This document shows, in pieces, positions 54,856 to 63,665 of a stretch of 64,000 nucleotides of DNA (positions are counted from its first letter, which is position 1; every line of letters begins with the position of its first letter). Position numbers and translations under genes: made by a program. Under the pieces are notes generated by a model. That model was not told the origin of the DNA. It was given only the letters and a program-made list of their open reading frames with translations, and ran no database searches. Source of the DNA: Propioniciclava sp. (GTDB lineage: Bacteria > Actinomycetota > Actinomycetes > Propionibacteriales > Propionibacteriaceae); NCBI RefSeq assembly GCF_029977985.1, contig NZ_JARKOT010000166.1:1-64000 (forward strand). The letters run 5' to 3'.

Positions 54856-55893
54856 TCAAGCCTTCTGAGTCTCGGGTTCGGGGAGTCGTTTCGCGGGGTC
54901 GTTGATCGTGACTCGTTCGGGTAGCCGGGGTGGGGTGGGGCGGCGGTTGAACCGTTCGGGGTGGGCGAGCCAGGCGGCGTCGAGGGTGGCCTGTCGGGCG
55001 GCGCGGATGTCGTGTGCGGTGCCGTAGTGGACGGAGGCCGGGGTGTGCAGGCCGATGCGGGAGTGCCGGTGCTCGTGGTTGTACCAGGTCATGAACTCCT
55101 CCATCCACGCCCTGGCGTGGCCGATGGAGTCGAATCGGGCCGGGTAGTCGGGGGTGTACTTCATCGTCTTGAACTGGGCTTCGCTGTAGGGGTTGTCGTT
55201 GCTGGTGCGGGGCCGGGTGTGCGAGCGGGTGATGTCGAGGTCGGCCAGCAGCGAGCTCAACGGTTTGGAGGTCATCGCGGCGCCGCCGTCGGCGTGGAGC
55301 CAGCCGGGTGGGGTGCCCTGGGTGGCGATGATGTCGGCGATCAGGTCGGTGGCGAGCCGGCCGTCCTCGACGGCCTCGACGCGCCAGCCGAGGGCGTAGC
55401 GGGAGAAGATGTCGAGGACGACGTAGGCGTGGTACCAGATCCCCCGAGCCGGGCCGGCCAGCTTCGTGATGTCCCAGGACCAGACGACGTTGGGGGCCTC
55501 GGCGACGAGTTCGGGGATCGCCCGGGGCGGGTGGGTGGCTTGGCGGCGGCGTTCCCCGCCTTGGCCTGCCGCGGCCAGGATCCGGTACATCGTGCGTTGT
55601 GAGCACCAGTACCGGCCCTCGTCGAGCTCGCACGCCCACACTTGGGCCACCGACGAGTTCGCGTAGTCGTCGCTGTTCAACACCGCCAGGATCTGCTCGC
55701 GTTCGGCGGCAGACAGCTCCGCTGGATGCTTCGGTTTCGGGTGCGGCCCGAACACCTTGGGTTTGGGGTGGGTTTGCCGGTGGTGGGTGGCCCGGGACCG
55801 GCCGACCAGCTCGCAGGCCGTGCCACCGCCGGTGTGCGGGGTGAGGTCGTCGACGGTGGCGGCCTGCCAGGCCCGCCAGGTGCTGCGGGTCAT
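54856..55893 (-). CDS. IS3-family transposase orfB
   Basis: 345 residues with a complete integrase core. The first Asp is in VVWSWDITKL (~res 138), the second in GWLHADGGAAMTS (~res 200) and the Glu in NPYSEAQFKTMKY (~res 237). The tail has EFMTWYNHEHRHSRIGLHTP. It starts with ATG at 55893 overlapping the orfA stop (ATGA), which fits translational coupling or a frameshifted fusion. It appears functional. Confidence 0.9.
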   Translation of the reverse strand: MTRSTWRAWQAATVDDLTPHTGGGTACELVGRSRATHHRQTHPKPKVFGPHPKPKHPAELSAAEREQILAVLNSDDYANSSVAQVWACELDEGRYWCSQRTMYRILAAAGQGGERRRQATHPPRAIPELVAEAPNVVWSWDITKLAGPARGIWYHAYVVLDIFSRYALGWRVEAVEDGRLATDLIADIIATQGTPPGWLHADGGAAMTSKPLSSLLADLDITRSHTRPRTSNDNPYSEAQFKTMKYTPDYPARFDSIGHARAWMEEFMTWYNHEHRHSRIGLHTPASVHYGTAHDIRAARQATLDAAWLAHPERFNRRPTPPRLPERVTINDPAKRLPEPETQKA

Positions 55894-56342
55894 CGCGCGT
55901 TCCGCGACGAGATCGCCTCCAAGAACGCGACACCTTTTCCCAGCACCTGGAGTGCGGCATCACGATCGGCGATGACCTCGTCCTTCCGCGCCGCCTCGGC
56001 CTCCAGCCGGGCGACCTGCCGCTCCAACTCGCCGATCCGGGCCTGCTCGGCGGTCTTGGCGGGCCGGCCCCGCCTCGGCGGGTCATCCAACGTGCCGGCG
56101 GTGATGGCGGCGCGCCACTCCTGCACGTGGGAGTCATACAGCCGTTCCCGGCGCAGTACCGCCCCCTTCGTCCCGTTCGGGGCAGCGTCGTACTCCGCGA
56201 CGATCCGCCGCTTGTACTCGGTGGTGAACGTGCGCCGCTTCGCGCGCCCCGCCCGCGGCCCGTCCGCCGCCGGGGTCGATGCCGTCGGGCTGGTCGTGGT
56301 CGTCGTCTCCTCCGAGCCGACCAGTGCTGTGGTGGTGGTCAT
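55890..56342 (-). CDS. IS3-family transposase orfA
   Basis: 150 residues. A low-complexity Thr-rich head (~1-25) precedes a helix-turn-helix (RTFTTEYKRRIVAEYDAAPNG, then YDSHVQEWR). A long coiled-coil follows (ARIGELERQVARLEAEAARK), typical of IS3 orfA leucine zippers. It ends in the overlap with orfB. Confidence 0.85.
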   Translation of the reverse strand: MTTTTALVGSEETTTTTSPTASTPAADGPRAGRAKRRTFTTEYKRRIVAEYDAAPNGTKGAVLRRERLYDSHVQEWRAAITAGTLDDPPRRGRPAKTAEQARIGELERQVARLEAEAARKDEVIADRDAALQVLGKGVAFLEAISSRNAR

Positions 56343-56398
56343 GGACCTACTTCTCCTGTCCCCGCCCCAGTCAAGTTCCGCTCAGCCTGGGCGTCTCA

Positions 56399-56665
56399 CA
56401 CCAGTCTGTCGGATAGGGGCTGGTCGACGTCATCGTGGGTGGCGTAGCTCATGGATAGTTCGACGCTGCCGGGTGTGCCGGTGGCGGCGGGGTCGATCTG
56501 GTCGCGGGTCTGGAGTCCGATGGTGACGTCCTCGGTGAGGGCGAACACTGCGAAGTCGTCGAAGGTCTCGATGGGCTCCTTGTTCAGGGCTTGGCGGTAG
56601 AAGGTGGTGCTGGCCTCGACGTCGGTGACGTAGAGGATCACGCTGGTGGGTGCGAAGTCTGTCAT
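56399..56665 (-). pseudogene. VOC/glyoxalase protein, N-terminal part
   Basis: It begins at ATG 56665 behind a strong AAGGAG ribosome site. About 85 residues (MTDFAPTSVILYVTDVEAS, FYRQALNKEPIE, ...SMSYATHDDVDQ) form the first half of a VOC fold, and then the IS3 element intervenes. The frame ends at a stop at 56396, formed at the IS edge. The remaining half lies at 54688-54846. The WYL regulator next door is divergently transcribed, a common pairing in which the regulator controls the VOC gene. Confidence 0.8.
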
Positions 56666-56682
56666 GGCGGTTCTCCTTGTGG

Positions 56683-56696
56683 GCCCCCATGGGGGC
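56683..56696. repeat. 14-bp palindrome upstream of the VOC gene
   Basis: GCCCCCATGGGGGC, perfectly self-complementary. It lies 18 bp before the VOC start codon, in its leader. It may be an operator half or a small RNA hairpin. Confidence 0.4.
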
Positions 56697-56733
56697 AGTC
56701 TGGTTGCTTGGATCACGACGTTACGGGGGATAG

Positions 56734-56750
56734 ATGACGTCTTCTGTCAT
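56734..56750. promoter_or_regulatory. Candidate operator between the VOC and WYL regulator genes
   Basis: The inverted repeat ATGAC-N7-GTCAT sits 24 bp ahead of the regulator start in the divergent promoter region. Its place and symmetry fit autoregulation by the YafY-type protein. Confidence 0.45.
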
Positions 56751-56773
56751 GTATGTGTGCGAGGGTTGGGGCC

Positions 56774-57745
56774 ATGCGGGCGGATCGGTTGTTGGCGATG
56801 ATCTGGCTGCTGCGTACCCATGGCGGGCTCTCGACGGCAGAGCTGGCGCAGCGGCTGGAGGTGTCGCGTCGTACCGTGCTGCGGGATGTGGAAGCCCTTT
56901 CGGCTGCTGGAGTGCCGGTGTACTGCGAGCGCGGCCCCCACGGCGGGGTCCGCCTAATGCCGGGCTACCGCACTGATGTCACAGCGCTATCCGAGGACGA
57001 GAGCCGCGCGTTGTTCGCTGCGATCTCGTCGTGGGGCCCGGATTCGATCGGGCTGGGTGATGCGTTTGCCTCGGGGGTGCGCAAGCTGCTGGCTGCGGTT
57101 CCCGAGGCGCATCGTGGTCAGAGTCTGGAGGTTGCGTCGCGGATCGTGGTTGATCCGCACGGCTGGTTGCCGCAACCTGATGCGCTGCAACCTGGGGAGG
57201 CCTTCGCAACCGTCCAAGGAGGCGTGTTCGCCCGTCAGCGGTTGCGGTTGACGTATCGTTCACGCCAAGCCGCACGTGTGCAGGAGCTGGTGGTGGAGCC
57301 GCATGGTCTGGTGTCGGCCGGCAGCGACTGGTATCTGTGCGCCAGCGCCGAGCAAACAGTGCGATTTTTCAAGGCAGTCCGTATCGAGCACGCCGCCCTG
57401 TTGGCTGAACCGTGCTCAGGGCCCGAGCTGGATGTGGCCCAAGCATGGCGGGATCACCGCGCCAGGTTCCTCGACCAGTTCACTCCTGTCAGTGTTGATG
57501 CCTGGCTCCGCGCGCATCGGTGGGACGACGCGCGCGAGTGGAGTATCTGCACCAGCCCGATGGACGTGCCCGGGAGCCCACCGGGCGAGGGGTGGCAGCC
57601 CGTGCGCCTGGAGTTCATGGACCACCTCCACGCGGTCACCATCCTCTTGCGTCTCGGCTCTGACGTTCGAGTCGAAGCCCCCGACGACATCAAAGCCAAG
57701 CTTCTGGACCATCTCGACCAGATCGCCATGCTGTACCGCTCCTGA
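56774..57745 (+). CDS. YafY-family HTH-WYL transcriptional regulator
   Basis: 323 residues from ATG 56774, chosen because MRADRLLAMIWLLRTHGGLS is the usual family N-terminus (a longer frame begins at 56753). A DeoR-like helix-turn-helix (TAELAQRLEVSRRTVLRDVEALSAAGVPV, ~20-48) is followed by GPHGGVRLMPGY and a WYL ligand domain (LTYRSR ... VEPHGLVSAGSDWYLCA, ~150-210) with a C-terminal extension. Such regulators usually act as one-component sensors of a small molecule. Its likely target is the adjacent VOC gene, now destroyed. Confidence 0.8.
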   Translation: MRADRLLAMIWLLRTHGGLSTAELAQRLEVSRRTVLRDVEALSAAGVPVYCERGPHGGVRLMPGYRTDVTALSEDESRALFAAISSWGPDSIGLGDAFASGVRKLLAAVPEAHRGQSLEVASRIVVDPHGWLPQPDALQPGEAFATVQGGVFARQRLRLTYRSRQAARVQELVVEPHGLVSAGSDWYLCASAEQTVRFFKAVRIEHAALLAEPCSGPELDVAQAWRDHRARFLDQFTPVSVDAWLRAHRWDDAREWSICTSPMDVPGSPPGEGWQPVRLEFMDHLHAVTILLRLGSDVRVEAPDDIKAKLLDHLDQIAMLYRS

Positions 57746-57848
57746 CCCCGCTCCGTTAGCTCGCCTCTGAGCACCCGGATCTCAGCCAGCTGTAGCCACC
57801 ATCTGGAGCTGCCACGCCTCTTGCAGATCGAGGTTCGGTGGCTGCCAG

Positions 57849-57873
57849 CTCACCTGTGTGACAAGCAGGTGAG
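57849..57873 (+). other. Candidate oriT hairpin upstream of the relaxase
   Basis: A perfect 8-bp inverted repeat, CTCACCTG and CAGGTGAG, with a 9-nt loop. It lies 11 bp before the relaxase start, where MobF elements often have their transfer origin. The right arm doubles as an AGGTGAGG ribosome site, so it could instead control relaxase translation. No nic site can be assigned by eye. Confidence 0.4.
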
Positions 57874-57884
57874 GGGTGGTTTGG

Positions 57885-60800
57885 GTGACGGTGTCGATGC
57901 GGGTGATGTCGGCTGGTGACGGCTACAAGTACCTGCTGCGCACCGTGGCGGCTGGCGATGGTGACCGGTCGCTGTCGACGCCGCTGACCCGCTACTACGC
58001 CGAGGCTGGCACCCCACCTGGACGCTGGCTCGGCTCTGGCGTCACTGCTTTGGGTAATGGTGAACTCACCCCTGGCGCCCAGGTGTCGGAAGCGCAGCTT
58101 CAGCTGCTGGTCGGTATGGGGCGGGACCCGATCACGGGTGACCCGTTGGGGCGGGCGTATCCGGTGTACAGCTCGACGGCGGAGCGGGTCGCGGACCGTG
58201 TCGCGCAACTGGACCCTGCCCTGGGGACGGTGGAGCGGGAACGCTCCGTTGCGCAGATTGAGGCGGAGGAGGCTGCGCGGGGGTCGCGGCGTGCGGTGGC
58301 GGGGTTTGACTTCACGTTCAGTGTGCCGAAGTCGGCATCGGTGTTGTGGGCGGTTGCGGACGCGGGGACGCAGGCGTTGATTGCGCAAGCCCATCATGAG
58401 GCGGTTGCGGCGGTGGTTGCGTTCATGGAGCGCGAAGTAGCGGCCACCCGCACGGGCGCAACTGCTGGGGATGGCGCGGTTGCACAAGTCGACGTCACGG
58501 GTTTGATCGCAACGGCGTTTGATCACTTCGATTCCCGTGCTGGGGACCCGCACTTGCATACGCATGTGGTGATCAGCAACAAGGTCCGCACGGTGTTGGA
58601 TGGGAAGTGGCGGAGTCTGGATGGGCGTCCGATGCATGCCGCGGTCGTGGCGTTGTCGGAGCTGCACGAGGCCGTGTTCGCCGATCACATGACCCGCACC
58701 TTCGGCGTGAGCTGGGAGTCGCGGGAGATGGGCCGGGACCGGAACCCGTCCTGGGCGATCACCAACGTCCCCGAACAGCTCGTCGCGGAGTTCTCGACCC
58801 GCTCCCGGCACATCAACGAGGCGACCGACGCGCTGATTGCTGCCTACGTGACTCAGCATGGCAAGCGCCCGTCGTCGGCGACCATCGTGAAACTGCGCGC
58901 CCAGGCCACGCTCGCGACGCGTCCGGAGAAGCAGGTCCGATCCTTGGCGGAGCTAACAGCCGAGTGGCGCACCCGCGTCAGTCAGCAGCTCGGCAGTGAT
59001 GCGACGGTGTGGGCGCGCGCCGTCACGGGTGGGGAGCGGCAGTTGTTGTTGCGGGCTGATGATGTGCCGTTGGATCTGATCGAGCAGGTGGGGCGGTCGG
59101 TGGTGGAGGTGGTCGGTGAGAAGCGTTCGACGTGGCGGCGCTGGAACCTGATGGCCGAAGCCGCCCGCCAAACGATGGGGTGGCGATTCGCCACCGTCGA
59201 GGACCGCGAAGCCATCACCGCCATGGTCGCCGACGCCGCCGAACAAGCGTCCCTGCGGCTGACCCCACCCGAGCTAGCGGTGAGTCCGGTGGAGTTTCGC
59301 CGCCTGGACGGCACCAGTGTGTTTCGGCCGAAGCACTCGACCGTGTTCTCCTCCGACACCCTCCTGGCCGCAGAAGACCGCCTCCTGCAACGGGCCCGCG
59401 CCACCACCGGGCCGAGTATCGACCTCGCCACCGTCGAGACCATCACGAGCAAGCCTGACGCCGAGGGCCGGGTGCTCGGTCCCGACCAGGCTGAAGCTTT
59501 GGCGTCGGTTGCCGTCTCGGGCCGGGTGGTGGATGTGTTGGTGGGGCCGGCGGGGGCCGGTAAGACGACCGCGATGAACGCCTTGCGCCGGGCATGGGAG
59601 GCCTCGCATGGTGCCGGGTCGGTGGTGGGGTTGGCGCCGTCTGCGGTGGCGGCGCAGGTGCTGGCCGACGATCTGGGCATTCAGACGGAGAACACGGCGA
59701 AGTGGTGGACTACCCATCAACACACCGGCGCGACCTTCAAGGCCGGGCAGCTGGTCATCATCGACGAAGCCTCCCTCGCCGGCACCCTGTCCTTGGATCG
59801 GATCACGCAGGCAGCGGAGGAGGCGGGGGCGAAGGTGCTGCTGGTCGGTGACTACGCACAGCTCCAGTCCGTCGACGCCGGTGGTGCGTTCAGCCTGTTG
59901 ATCCACGACCGCGACGATGCTCCCGAACTCGTTGATGTTCACCGCTTCACTCACGATTGGGAGAAGACCGCTTCCCTGGAGTTGCGGCACGGCCGCGCCC
60001 CGGTCATCGACACCTACCTGGCACATGATCGCATCCATGATGGTGACGGCGAGGCCATGACCGATGCCGCCTACACCGCCTGGCGCCACGACCGCCAGGC
60101 GGGATTGGTGTCGGTGCTGATCGCCGAAACCCGCGAGAACGTCACCGCCCTCAACGTCCGTGCTCGCGCCGACCTCATCCTCGACGGTACGCTGAAGCCC
60201 GGGCCCGAAATCACCCTGTCCGACGGATCGGCAGCGGGCGTGGGTGACACGATCATCACCCGCCGCAATGACCGTCGGCTGCGGAACCGGCACGGCTGGG
60301 TCCGCAACGGCCAAACCTGGACCATCACCGCCGTACGTGACGACGGGTCGGTCACGATCCGCCCACCCGGGACCCGGTTCGGCAACAGCGTCGTCGTGCC
60401 CGCCGCCTATGTGGCTGAGCATGTCGACCTCGGCTACGCCGTCACCGCCCACCGCGCCCAAGGCATCACCACCGACACCGCCCACGTCCTCGTCGAACCC
60501 ACCACCACCAGGGAGAACCTGTATGTCGCGATGACGCGCGGACGGGAATCGAACCAGGCCTACGTCATCCTCGACCGTCCCGACGATCACGCCACGGCGC
60601 ATCCGGGCGACAATCCCGACGCCACCGCCCGCACGGTCCTCTACGGCGTGCTCCAACACAGCGGTGCTGAGCTGTCGGCGTGCGAGACCATCACCGCCGA
60701 GCAGGAGCGGTGGGGCTCGATCGCCCAACTCGCCGCCGAATACGAAACCATCGCCGCTGCAGCCCAACACGACCGCTGGGCAGGGCTCATCCGCACCAGC

Positions 60801-61424
60801 GGACTCACCGGCGAGCAAGCGCAAGCCGTCATCGACTCCGACGCCTTCGGCGCCCTGACTGCGGAACTGCGCCGGGCCGAAGCCAACCACCACAACGTCG
60901 ACACCCTCCTGCCACGCCTCATCAAGGCTCGCGGGTTCGCCGACGCCGACGACATCGCCTCCGTCATCCACCACCGCCTCGCCAACGCCACCATCCGTCC
61001 CGCCGGATCGGGCCGCACCCGCCAGGCCCCGCGTCTCATCGCCGGCCTGGTTCCCGAAGCCACCGGCCCCATGACCCCCGACATGCAGCAAGCCCTGACC
61101 GAGCGCCGCCACCTCATCGAAACTCGAGCAGAAGCAGTCTTGGACGCCGCCGTCCAAACCCACGAACCATGGGTTACGGCACTCGGTCCGATCCCAGCCG
61201 ATGGGCGGGAGCGGCAGCAGTGGCGACGCCGCGCCGTGGTCGTGGCCGCTTACCGTGACCGGTACCAGATCAGCGACCCGGCCCCGCTCGGCGCCCATCC
61301 GGAGGGTACGGCGCAGAAGATCGACCGCGCCCGAGCCGAAACAGCACTACGAACGCTGGCCCGCCCGACCATCCACGACGAGCGCCGGCGCCCCGCACCG
61401 CAGGCGTCTCGCCAATTGGTCTAG
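57885..61424 (+). CDS. MobF-family relaxase/helicase (TrwC/TraI type)
   Basis: 1179 residues. It nicks one strand at oriT and unwinds DNA for conjugative transfer. The relaxase domain (~1-330) has tyrosines in RYYAEAGTPPGRWLG and the metal-binding HFDSRAGDPHLHTHVVI triad. The helicase half has Walker A GPAGAGKTT (~res 554), Walker B LVIIDEAS (~res 621) and later RecD-like blocks (DYAQLQSVD, VTAHRAQGITTD, YVAMTRGR). The C-terminal ~75 residues recur as a fragment at 190-438. The GTG at 57885 (VTVSMRVMSAGDG) was preferred over GTG 57876 on family pattern. No coupling protein or type IV secretion gene is in the window. Its stop overlaps the convergent membrane-protein gene. Confidence 0.9.
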   Translation: MTVSMRVMSAGDGYKYLLRTVAAGDGDRSLSTPLTRYYAEAGTPPGRWLGSGVTALGNGELTPGAQVSEAQLQLLVGMGRDPITGDPLGRAYPVYSSTAERVADRVAQLDPALGTVERERSVAQIEAEEAARGSRRAVAGFDFTFSVPKSASVLWAVADAGTQALIAQAHHEAVAAVVAFMEREVAATRTGATAGDGAVAQVDVTGLIATAFDHFDSRAGDPHLHTHVVISNKVRTVLDGKWRSLDGRPMHAAVVALSELHEAVFADHMTRTFGVSWESREMGRDRNPSWAITNVPEQLVAEFSTRSRHINEATDALIAAYVTQHGKRPSSATIVKLRAQATLATRPEKQVRSLAELTAEWRTRVSQQLGSDATVWARAVTGGERQLLLRADDVPLDLIEQVGRSVVEVVGEKRSTWRRWNLMAEAARQTMGWRFATVEDREAITAMVADAAEQASLRLTPPELAVSPVEFRRLDGTSVFRPKHSTVFSSDTLLAAEDRLLQRARATTGPSIDLATVETITSKPDAEGRVLGPDQAEALASVAVSGRVVDVLVGPAGAGKTTAMNALRRAWEASHGAGSVVGLAPSAVAAQVLADDLGIQTENTAKWWTTHQHTGATFKAGQLVIIDEASLAGTLSLDRITQAAEEAGAKVLLVGDYAQLQSVDAGGAFSLLIHDRDDAPELVDVHRFTHDWEKTASLELRHGRAPVIDTYLAHDRIHDGDGEAMTDAAYTAWRHDRQAGLVSVLIAETRENVTALNVRARADLILDGTLKPGPEITLSDGSAAGVGDTIITRRNDRRLRNRHGWVRNGQTWTITAVRDDGSVTIRPPGTRFGNSVVVPAAYVAEHVDLGYAVTAHRAQGITTDTAHVLVEPTTTRENLYVAMTRGRESNQAYVILDRPDDHATAHPGDNPDATARTVLYGVLQHSGAELSACETITAEQERWGSIAQLAAEYETIAAAAQHDRWAGLIRTSGLTGEQAQAVIDSDAFGALTAELRRAEANHHNVDTLLPRLIKARGFADADDIASVIHHRLANATIRPAGSGRTRQAPRLIAGLVPEATGPMTPDMQQALTERRHLIETRAEAVLDAAVQTHEPWVTALGPIPADGRERQQWRRRAVVVAAYRDRYQISDPAPLGAHPEGTAQKIDRARAETALRTLARPTIHDERRRPAPQASRQLV

Positions 61425-61858
61425 CGGGCGTCTGGGGCACGTTGCGGGCAGAGGTGGGGTGCGATCAGGAGGAGGCCGTAGGCGAGGACGAGGAAAAACG
61501 CGACCGGGCCTTGCTGGTTCCCTGAAAGCGTCGGGTACTGACCGGCGGCGGCTCCGTACACGATGGCATCCAGTAGGAGCCCGGTTGCTGAGATCGTGGT
61601 ACCGAACAGCAGCCGGAGCATCAACGAATCATCGCGGCGCTTACGGAACAACAGGTAGCCGACCATGGCGACACCGAGAGCGAGCAGACCGAACACGATG
61701 ATCACCGGTACGCCACTCCAGGCCCCGGCGTCAGGGACGAGGACTGTACCTGCCGTGACAAGCAGCCCGGTGGCGATCACCCAGATCACGACGCCATACC
61801 CAACGGCAACGAGCACGTCGCGTCGGCTGGGCAGCGGGGGAGGCGCGGTGAGCAGCAT
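61421..61858 (-). CDS. DUF5367-like membrane protein
   Basis: A 145-residue integral membrane protein with four hydrophobic segments (about res 14-36, 48-68, 80-100 and 118-136). It resembles small DUF5367 proteins of unknown function found in actinobacteria and firmicutes. It is divergently transcribed from a TetR regulator 39 bp away. This is the usual arrangement for a repressor and the membrane protein it controls. Its stop overlaps the end of the relaxase gene by 4 bp. Confidence 0.65.
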   Translation of the reverse strand: MLLTAPPPLPSRRDVLVAVGYGVVIWVIATGLLVTAGTVLVPDAGAWSGVPVIIVFGLLALGVAMVGYLLFRKRRDDSLMLRLLFGTTISATGLLLDAIVYGAAAGQYPTLSGNQQGPVAFFLVLAYGLLLIAPHLCPQRAPDAR

Positions 61859-61867
61859 GCGACCATA

Positions 61868-61888
61868 TTACTGAAACGACTGTGGTAA
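61868..61888. promoter_or_regulatory. Possible TetR operator in a 39-bp divergent promoter
   Basis: TTAC and GTAA arms flank 13 bp in the only space between the membrane-protein and TetR starts. The symmetry is weak, and its position is the main support. Confidence 0.3.
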
Positions 61889-61897
61889 GAATAGGGT

Positions 61898-62479
61898 GTG
61901 GCCCGCCCAAAGAACCCTCAGCGCACCAGTGACCTGCTTGACGCCGCAGCTCAGGTGCTGCAGGAGCGCGGTATCGCCGGTGTCACCCTGCGGCCACTCG
62001 CTGCGGAGTTGGGAGTCTCGCCGCGAACGCTGCTGTATCACTTCGGCAGCAAAGAAAAGCTGATCACCCAGGCCATCCGGCACCTCCGCCACCAGCAACC
62101 CACACTCGCGAAGGCACTTGCTCCAGACCAGCAGCCCAGCACGGGTGCGGTGGCCCTTGGCGAGGTGGTCAGGAGCATGTGGGAGGAGCAGAAGCAGGAG
62201 CAAGCGCGGCCCTTCCTCGCGCTGTACTTCGAACTCGCCGCCCTAGCCATCCGCGACCCCGACACGTACGGAACCATGCTCCACGAACTCGACCACGAGT
62301 GGACCGACGCGATCACCAGTCATCTGCAGACCCGCGGCCTTGATGCGCACGAGGCTGCTTCGCGGATGAAAATGCTGATGATCCGGTACCGCGGGGCACT
62401 GCACTACGGGCTCGTCACAGGAGACTGGGACGCGGCTGACGCGGCGATACACGCTGCCGTCGGCGCTACTGACGTGTGA
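61898..62479 (+). CDS. TetR-family transcriptional regulator
   Basis: 193 residues from GTG 61898. The DNA-binding domain is clear (DLLDAAAQVLQERGIAGVTLRPLAAELGVSPRTLLYHFGSKEKLI, ~12-56). A helical ligand domain follows, with ALYFELAALAIRDPDTYG. It probably represses itself and the divergent DUF5367-like gene. An alternative GTG two bases earlier is out of frame. It converges on dprA. Confidence 0.85.
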   Translation: MARPKNPQRTSDLLDAAAQVLQERGIAGVTLRPLAAELGVSPRTLLYHFGSKEKLITQAIRHLRHQQPTLAKALAPDQQPSTGAVALGEVVRSMWEEQKQEQARPFLALYFELAALAIRDPDTYGTMLHELDHEWTDAITSHLQTRGLDAHEAASRMKMLMIRYRGALHYGLVTGDWDAADAAIHAAVGATDV

Positions 62480-62515
62480 ACGCCCAGGAATATCTGCCCG
62501 TAGCTGTGGCCGTGG

Positions 62516-62527
62516 CGCGGGCCCGCG
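62516..62527. terminator. GC-rich palindrome between convergent genes
   Basis: CGCGGGCCCGCG lies between the ends of the TetR and dprA genes. It could act as a bidirectional terminator, but it has no loop or T-run, so confidence is low. Confidence 0.25.
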
Positions 62528-62603
62528 GAGGGGCTTGTTGATGGCCCTCATGTTCTCGGGGTTCGAGGCCGGGGCGCCTGGTCGATGTCGCTACGCGTCG
62601 GCA

Positions 62604-63596
62604 CTACATCGAGCGGCCGGGCGACTCGGATACCGGTGCGTTGCGCCGTTGGAAATCGGCAGACAGTTCCGCCCGTTCCTGGAGATGCTGAGGCGGAAGG
62701 TGCTCGACGTCGTTCGCCGAGGCCACCAGCCGGGCAGTTCCTGCGCGGAGAAGCTCGTGGGTGCCAATACTCGACACGCTCGTAACCGGCCCGGGCACCG
62801 CTGCGACATCACGACCCAAGCGATGCGCTTCTCGGGCCACGCCCAAGGCTCCTGATCGTGCGGCCGCTTCGACGATCACCGTTGTGCCAGACAAGGCAGC
62901 AAGCAGCCGATTGCGAGCTAGGAAGCGATGCCGCGTCGGCACAGCCCCGGGAGGCAGCTCGCTCACCAGGGCACCGACATCAGCGACCTGGTTCAGCAGG
63001 TCGTGATGCCCGCGAGGGTAGAGCCGGTCCACGCCTCCGGCCAGCACTGCGATCGTGTCACCACCAGCAGCCAACGCTCCACGATGCACTGCACCCTCGA
63101 CCCCAAAAGCACCACCAGCGACCAACAGGCGCTCCCGACTCGCCAGATCACCAGCCAACTCGCTGGCGACCCGCTCACCATAAGACGTGGACGCACGAGA
63201 ACCGGTCACGGTGACCAGGTCCTCCAACGGGCGCGCGAGGAACGACGTCGCGCCACGCACGAACAGAACATACGGGGCACGCTCCCCAAGATCATCCAAA
63301 GCCCGCGGCCACTCCACGTCACCCGCAATCAACGTGGCGAAGCCCCCGTTCTCGACCGTCCGCAACCGCTCACTGAGCCGCTCGACCTCCTGTGGAGAGA
63401 GCCGGTCACGCCACACCTGTGCATCCACCCGGCTCAGACCCGGAACTGCGGCATCACTGTCGAGCAGCCTCAGAGTCTCGACAGCACCCCGCTGCTGTAG
63501 CAGACGACCAGTCATTGCATCGTCGGGCTCGGCCAACAACGACAGCACCACCCGGGCACGACGCTCATCAACACCAAGACCAGCAACACCAGACAT
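62604..63596 (-). CDS. dprA: DprA-like DNA-processing protein
   Basis: 330 residues. The Rossmann-like DprA core (~105-310) shows VTVTGSRASTSYGERVA, LVAGGAFGVEGAVHRGALAAGG, AGGVDRLYPRGH, RHRFLARNRLLAALS and AARSGALGVAREAHRLGR. An N-terminal helical part (~1-100) is divergent. Chromosomal DprA loads RecA on incoming single strands in transformation. Copies like this on actinobacterial plasmids probably protect or process transferred DNA. It is transcribed away from the partial membrane gene upstream and fits the mobile backbone. Confidence 0.85.
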   Translation of the reverse strand: MSGVAGLGVDERRARVVLSLLAEPDDAMTGRLLQQRGAVETLRLLDSDAAVPGLSRVDAQVWRDRLSPQEVERLSERLRTVENGGFATLIAGDVEWPRALDDLGERAPYVLFVRGATSFLARPLEDLVTVTGSRASTSYGERVASELAGDLASRERLLVAGGAFGVEGAVHRGALAAGGDTIAVLAGGVDRLYPRGHHDLLNQVADVGALVSELPPGAVPTRHRFLARNRLLAALSGTTVIVEAAARSGALGVAREAHRLGRDVAAVPGPVTSVSSIGTHELLRAGTARLVASANDVEHLPPQHLQERAELSADFQRRNAPVSESPGRSM

Positions 63597-63665
63597 GACG
63601 GCTCCTCCTCGAACACACCTCGCCGAGCAGGTGCGCCAACACAGCCCGCGATCCTCGCGAGGCGG

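Larger units (their letters stand above)
54847..56398 (-). mobile_element. IS3-family element interrupting a VOC gene
   Basis: About 1.55 kb with orfA and orfB on the minus strand. Matching tips (TGAGACG) stand at both ends, and the inner parts pair only imperfectly. Flanks (CAAA on the left, CACC on the right) show no clear target duplication, so the exact ends are uncertain by some bases. Both transposase frames are intact. Confidence 0.75.

Noticed and set aside
56393..56400. Target-site duplication for the IS3 at 54847-56398
   Set aside because: Bases next to the two tips differ (AAA and CAC), so none can be claimed. The exact element ends are uncertain.
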